64,000 nucleotides of DNA from assembly GCA_023627715.1 (NCBI GenBank), contig JAMAHW010000010.1:372001-436000 (forward strand), in the 5' to 3' direction. The first letter of the stretch is position 1. Each line of letters begins with the position of its first letter. Position numbers and translations under genes: made by a program. Below, one piece after another: positions 59,460 to 64,000 of this stretch. Under the pieces are notes generated by a model. That model searched no databases, was not told the DNA's origin, and worked only from the letters and a program-made list of their open reading frames with translations. The DNA is from Periconia sp. R9002. Its lineage: Eukaryota > Ascomycota > Dothideomycetes > Pleosporales > Periconiaceae.

Positions 59460-61172
59460 ATGGCTGATCCAACGGATATCAAACGCGTCGATGGCAGCGA
59501 GCTTGAGAAACCTGCAGCTATTGCTTCGCCTGACAAAGTTGCTGTCGATGGAAAAGAAATTGACGCGTCTACCAACACCTACCAAACCGATTCCACGTCC
59601 ATTGATCCAGAAGCTACCGAGTCCGCCTCTCCAGCCAGCGATCATCACGTTGAAGCATCCATCGAAATCAATCCACCCAATCCCGACCTTCCTGTCACTG
59701 ACACTACCAACCCTCCTTCCCCTGCCGGAACAATTGATTCTGAGAAAGAACCTGCAAACCCCATGAAGAGGTCACTTTCCGAACCCGCTGCCGAAGAGCA
59801 GCCTCTCCAGAAGAAGAACAAGTCACCCCCGTCTACACCTCCTGAGGCTGAACCCGATGCCGTCATTCAGCCATTCCCGAGTCCTCCAGAGCAGGCCGCT
59901 ACCGACTTTGATAGGGAGACCTGGCAGGGCTTCTGCGAGATCGAATGCGAGCCAGCTTACTTCAGTGCCATTCTTCGCAAGATTGGCGTACAAGGTGTCA
60001 ATATTCGCGAGCTCCCCATGTTGGACGAAGACACTGTTTCTTTCCTTCCGCAGCCCGTCTTCGGCCTTGTCATGTTGTTCCGTCACCGCGAGTTCGACAG
60101 AGAGAATCAGACAGACACTTGCCCACCTGATGTGTGGTTCGCCAATCAGATGCCAGCACAGAACAGTTGCTCCACCCTCGCCATGATCCACGCGCTCCTC
60201 AACACCGAAGCCCAGAAAGATATGGACCTCGAAATCGATATCGGCGAGCACATGCGTCAGTTCAAAGATTTCACCAAGGATTTCGCCCCCTATCAGCGTG
60301 GTGAAGCATTTGCAAGCTGGACTTTCGTCAAGAAGCATCACAACTCGTTCGCCAAGAAGATGGACATCCTCGAGAACGACCGTTACGTGGCCCTCAAAGC
60401 TAAGAGAGCCGCACAACTCGAAGCTGCCTTGCCCAAAGTCGCATCCAAGTCCAAGACCACCAAGAAGTCCTCTGCCTCTGCCACTACCGGTCGTGGCCAG
60501 CGTGGCTCCCCAGATTCCGACGACAGCGCCGCCAACTTCGAGAACAATGCGCACCACTACATTGCCTTTGTTCCCATTAACGGTAACGTCTGGAAGCTTG
60601 ATGGCATGGACGTCCAGCCTACTAATATGGGCTCCTACGACACCTCGGCTCCTCAGTCCTGGATCTCAACCATTTCCGACCGCGTCACTGATCTTATGGT
60701 CACTGGGGGCGATAGTGACTACGGCCTCTTCGCGCTCTGCCAATCCCCCCTACCTCCTCTCCGCCGCCAGATCTGCGTCGCCGACAACACCATCAAGAAG
60801 ATCGACGCGCGCCTCACCTTGCTGGCCCCCTCGTGGCGCGACTTCGTGTCCGAGGAAGACCGAGACCCGCCCAGCCCGTCCTTCCTGGGGGGCTTCACGC
60901 CCGAGCAGCGTGAGCTGCACGTGGTCTCGGGCGACCTCGCCGCCGCCATCGAGGGCGAGGACGAGGCCGCGTTGATGAAGCGGCGGGCCGACCTGGTCGG
61001 CGAGATACGTGGCCTCACGGCCACGTATGTAGTGGAGGAGGGGATGGAGGAGGAGGAGGTGGCGGCGGCAGAGTCCCGCACCTGGGACTACGGTCCAGCA
61101 ATCCGCGCGTGGGTGGAGATGCTGGCGGAGAATGGATACCTGGAGGAGAGGGCTCCGGCTTTTGCTCTCTGA
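59460..61172 (+). CDS. Ubiquitin C-terminal hydrolase, UCH family (peptidase C12, UCH37/BAP1-like)
   Basis: Deubiquitinase that cleaves ubiquitin from C-terminal adducts. Intronless, 570 aa. Residues 1-145 are low-complexity Pro/Glu/Ser/Thr with a basic RSLSEPAAEEQPLQKKNK patch that could be a nuclear signal. The catalytic domain starts at WQGFCEIECEPAYFSAIL (about 160). Oxyanion Gln about 230 and Cys about 237 lie in FANQMPAQNSCSTL; His about 366 in HHYIAFVPING; Asp about 381 in LDGMD. A basic insert (KSKTTKKSSASATTGRGQ) sits in the active-site crossover loop region. The C-terminal tail, with ARLTLLAPSWRDF and a Glu-rich helix, resembles the ULD region of UCH37. Start at 59460 rather than 59439 gives the common MADPTD-type opening. 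Confidence 0.9.
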   Translation: MADPTDIKRVDGSELEKPAAIASPDKVAVDGKEIDASTNTYQTDSTSIDPEATESASPASDHHVEASIEINPPNPDLPVTDTTNPPSPAGTIDSEKEPANPMKRSLSEPAAEEQPLQKKNKSPPSTPPEAEPDAVIQPFPSPPEQAATDFDRETWQGFCEIECEPAYFSAILRKIGVQGVNIRELPMLDEDTVSFLPQPVFGLVMLFRHREFDRENQTDTCPPDVWFANQMPAQNSCSTLAMIHALLNTEAQKDMDLEIDIGEHMRQFKDFTKDFAPYQRGEAFASWTFVKKHHNSFAKKMDILENDRYVALKAKRAAQLEAALPKVASKSKTTKKSSASATTGRGQRGSPDSDDSAANFENNAHHYIAFVPINGNVWKLDGMDVQPTNMGSYDTSAPQSWISTISDRVTDLMVTGGDSDYGLFALCQSPLPPLRRQICVADNTIKKIDARLTLLAPSWRDFVSEEDRDPPSPSFLGGFTPEQRELHVVSGDLAAAIEGEDEAALMKRRADLVGEIRGLTATYVVEEGMEEEEVAAAESRTWDYGPAIRAWVEMLAENGYLEERAPAFAL

Positions 61173-61803
61173 GGATGGGTATCCCTCTTCTCTTGTCCGG
61201 CATCTCCCCCACGGCGTGGAGGGGGGTGGTGGTGGTGGTGGTGTTTTTGGGTGATGGCCCTTCGAGGCAAAGTAGATGAATACAACTGATTCCCTTGATG
61301 ATGCTCTATACATGATCGTGATGTTATGTGTGTGTTGAATACTTCTCTCCTCCCTCCTCGGCGTAGCTCCAGATCTCGTATATGTGAAACTTATATTCTA
61401 TGTACCCCAGCACCCACACTGACCCAGCTCCTCTCTTATCTTCTTCTTCCTCCTCTCAACGGCCCATGGTGGCGTATCACGTATAGACATACTATCTGTA
61501 ACAGGTATATTGTTAGGAGGAAGCAGGATATCGCGTTACATAGAGTGTATTTTTGAAATCAAGAAAGGAAGTGTGATTAGGTAGGAGGGGGGTTGGTTAT
61601 GTGACATCACGATCCGGTGTTTACACTATTTTTGTGGAACAGTAAAGGAGGTAAAAATAAAGTGCCTATATATGTACACATGACGACAAACGCGGTATCT
61701 ATCTATCCATTTACCCACAACTCTGAGTACATCACAGGGAAGCAGAACAACGTTACCTAAATATATATATACAAAAGGCGTACACTTGCTTGCTTATTTA
61801 CAC
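61173..61803. other. Convergent 3' flanks with a GGT microsatellite
   Basis: 631 bases between the stop codons of the UCH and GH47 genes. A (GGT)n tract lies at 61225-61243. AT-rich toward 61800. No gene recognised. Confidence 0.5.
61225..61243. repeat. (GGT)n microsatellite
   Basis: Six or so tandem GGT units in the 3' flank of the UCH gene. Confidence 0.85.
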
Positions 61804-63748
61804 TTATACAGCCGCCCTCGGAATCCTCAGCGGGTGCGCCTCGGTATTAAAAACCCACTCATCAAGACTCACTTCGCGGGGATCGGCAAACACGAGGTAG
61901 AAATACTTGAGCGTCTCGGCCATCCAAAAGCTCTCCATAGAATCCTGCTTCGTCTTGTTTGGGTCCTCGTTTGTCGTCTTCTCCTCATCGTCTGCCTTGG
62001 CCGTTGGAGTCGCGGAAAGAACGTCCCAAATTGCTGAATTGGCCAGCTTTGTCTGCGTCGCGGCCGAAATGGCCGTCCACATGTCCCACGCCGCGTCTTG
62101 GTACTTGGGCTCGCCGGTGACGCGGTACATGATGAAGACGCTCTCAATGGCCTCGGGCCGCAGGAGGTAGCGTCTATCCGTCATCTCGGTGAAGCCGGGC
62201 GGGAGCCGCGGGTTGGGCGCAAGGTTCTGGGCGGCTGCGAGGGCGTCGATTTGGTCTTGCCAGAGCTGCTTGTCCCATTTGCACGACGAGGAAGGGGGGC
62301 AGCGGTAGAGTTTGGAGACTTCGGGCATGATGCCCGATGGGGTTGCGCTGTAGGCCCATATGCATGTTTCGGTGAGCTTGCGGCCGATTTCTACGTGCGA
62401 AGGGTTGGCGAAGAGTTTTCCGCCTAATGCAAACATGCCGCCCGTATAGCACGCGAGGTGTTGGAGCTCTGGGTCAAGGGTCGTGGTCCCATTTTCGCTG
62501 TCGACATCGATGTGGCCCGTCGCTAGGAGGTCGAGATTGTTCGGGTTCATGGGCCGGTAGAAGGTGTGATTAATGGCAGTCTCCATTGACAGGTTATATA
62601 ACTGTTCGTACACCGGATCGATACCCCCAAGGAGGGCATGAGCCTTGGCAAAGTACTCGTACGTGGAGTCCGACATGGAACCGAGCGTAAATGCGCTTCG
62701 TTCCGTGAGATTCATGGCTCTTGCGTTGACGCCTATAGGCCACATTCCTGGTAATTTGGTTTTCATCTGCTGTTCAGCAAGCAGCTTTACGATTCGATTC
62801 GCCGAGTCGTACCATTTTGGATCTCCGGTAGCTTGCGACAGGCGCGTGAATTCCAACGTGAAGGAGCCCAGCTCCGCGAGTAGAACGATCTCATCTGCTA
62901 CTTGGTCTACACCGGCGGCCTTGTCGAGCATGTTCCATCTCGTTATTGGCATGTTGTTGGGGGTATCGAACGCATGGTACAGCATTTCACCCACCTCTTT
63001 CGCTTTGACTAGGAGCCGTCTTTCCTCGCTAAGTTCATAGGCAGCCAGCAGTCCACCCAGGTGTCTAATGTTGGTTTCAAAAACGTTGATTTTCTCAAGG
63101 TTTGTTTTACTAAAGTCGATTTTTTCGACATAAAGAATCGCCGCTTTGAATTCATCGTAAAGACCCCTGGAAATCGAGTCAGCAAAGTCATCAAAGTCAT
63201 AGGAAATCGAAAAAAGTTTTGCAAAGGCTTTCGTACATAATCCACAGAGTGTCGAGAGAATCAACCAGTGTTGCTGCCCAGCCGCCAAACGGATCACTAG
63301 AGCCACCCGCCACAGGTTTTAATTCGTCGTGCATCCATGCTCTTGCTTTGTAATTATTCCAGCACTTGAGAAACTGCTTTTTTATCTCGCCTTGCCTCGT
63401 CGCCTGTTTCCTTGTCGCCTTTGCGTCTCGCTCCGGGAATTGGTGTTGGATGCGGGGTAGAGCGAGCGGCTTCACGCTCGGCAATGCTACCATGGACTGC
63501 ACGGGGTATCGCAAGGGGATATCTGCCCAAGATATGGATTTTTGCTCTTCGGAATTCTCGGGCTTCTTGTGAGGCTGTAGTTTTCCTGCTGAAGCGGCAT
63601 CTCCGTGCTGTTTGACCAGTCCACCGCTGGATGCATACGCTTTTGGAACAGAGGAAGCGCCCTGGGTAGCGAAGCTCAGTGAATAGCATAGGTAGAGGAT
63701 ACAAATGGAGAGGATGGCGCCGAGGCCGAGCCGCCTAAGGCGAGGCAT
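61804..63748 (-). CDS. GH47 class I alpha-1,2-mannosidase, type II membrane
   Basis: Trims alpha-1,2-linked mannose from N-glycans in the ER or Golgi. Two exons on the minus strand (63748-63237 and 63166-61804; 70-base intron) give 624 aa, and the join restores VDSLDTLWIMGLYDEF. The ATG at 63748 gives a short cytosolic tail (MPRLRRLG) and one signal-anchor segment (AILSICILYLCYSLSFA); the ATG at 63856 adds 36 residues and is less likely. Stem region to about 130. GH47 signatures: GGWAATLVDSLDTLWIM, ETNIRHLGGLLAAYELS, LQHLACYTGGMFALGG, RPEAIESVFIMYRVTG and SFWMAETLKYFYLVFA with a final NTEAHPL. Two Cys (CYTGGMF region and CIWAYS) could form the conserved disulphide. A Lys/Glu-rich loop (ADDEEKTTNEDPNKTK) precedes the last motif. 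Intact. Confidence 0.92.
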
Positions 63749-64000
63749 CTCACACCGGGGCAACTGTTGAAGGCATGCAAGAAGGGGCAAATGGCGGACA
63801 CTGTTGAAGGGGTGTGATGGAAAAGTGGCATGGCGGTGAAGTGGGTTGGATAACAAGCGGATCTGAGTCGTATCTGAGTCGTACTGTGCTGTGCTTGTAA
63901 CTTATCTCTGAAGGGCAAGAGCGCCTGGGGTCGTCGGCATTTGTTGGATCGTTGAATTCAAATGATCTAGCAAATTTTAGCCCCGTCGCACTATCACACA

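Noticed and set aside
59823..60557. 244-codon minus-strand ORF
   Set aside because: Antisense shadow of the UCH deubiquitinase, which has its catalytic residues intact.

Overview
The window is nuclear DNA of a filamentous ascomycete (Pezizomycotina). Genes carry many short introns (about 45-190 bp) with GT..AG borders and fungal branch sites (CTAAC/CTGAC). The gene set includes a BLI-3 homologue, a KGG (con-10 type) stress protein, POM152, a UBP2-type deubiquitinase, an Slm1-type BAR-PH protein, an NNP nitrate transporter and an AA9 monooxygenase. The class (Leotiomycetes or Dothideomycetes) cannot be fixed from the sequence alone. No rRNA, tRNA or CRISPR array was recognised.

Layout. 0-5.7 kb: secreted carboxylesterase (+), mitochondrial LEA-like protein (+), uracil-DNA glycosylase (-), KGG protein (+). 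5.7-7.4 kb: a MITE and a GGAGA microsatellite. 7.4-15 kb: SAM methyltransferase (+), a long GATA-rich promoter, nitrate transporter (+), metallo-beta-lactamase-fold hydrolase (-). 15-20.5 kb: POM152 (-) and a Cys-rich single-pass membrane protein (-). 20.5-26.1 kb: sparse region with an atypical RING protein (-) and a large unknown membrane protein (+). 26.8-33.3 kb: M20 N-carbamoyl amidohydrolase (+), BLI-3 (-), a small mitochondrial protein (-), complex I NDUFA11-type subunit (-), and an inverted-repeat element at 29.7-29.9 kb. 33.3-44.2 kb: UBP2-type deubiquitinase (+), proline iminopeptidase-like hydrolase (-), a nested fold-back element, a second carboxylesterase (+), the second MITE copy, and an SDR (+). 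46-52.8 kb: F-box-like protein (+), DHA1 MFS exporter (-), AA9 LPMO (-). 53.4-53.8 kb: two more copies of the dispersed repeat. 55-63.8 kb: Slm1-like protein (+), UCH-family deubiquitinase (+), GH47 mannosidase (-).

Most genes are independent housekeeping or nutritional functions. I see no biosynthetic cluster or operon. Nitrogen acquisition is represented by the nitrate transporter and the M20 amidohydrolase, each with GATA motifs upstream; carbon and wall breakdown by the esterases, AA9 and the iminopeptidase. The most notable non-genic content is three families of small repeats: a MITE family with about 35-bp inverted ends and a likely 5-bp target duplication (two copies); a roughly 75-95-bp module in five diverged copies, one of which lies inside a carboxylesterase intron and carries its apparent branch site; and a nested fold-back at 39.1-39.3 kb. 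The best candidates for undescribed proteins are the 690-aa membrane protein at 23.5-26.1 kb, the Cys-rich membrane protein at 19.5-20.5 kb and a speculative 47-aa secreted peptide at 21.4 kb. All exon borders were worked out by eye.
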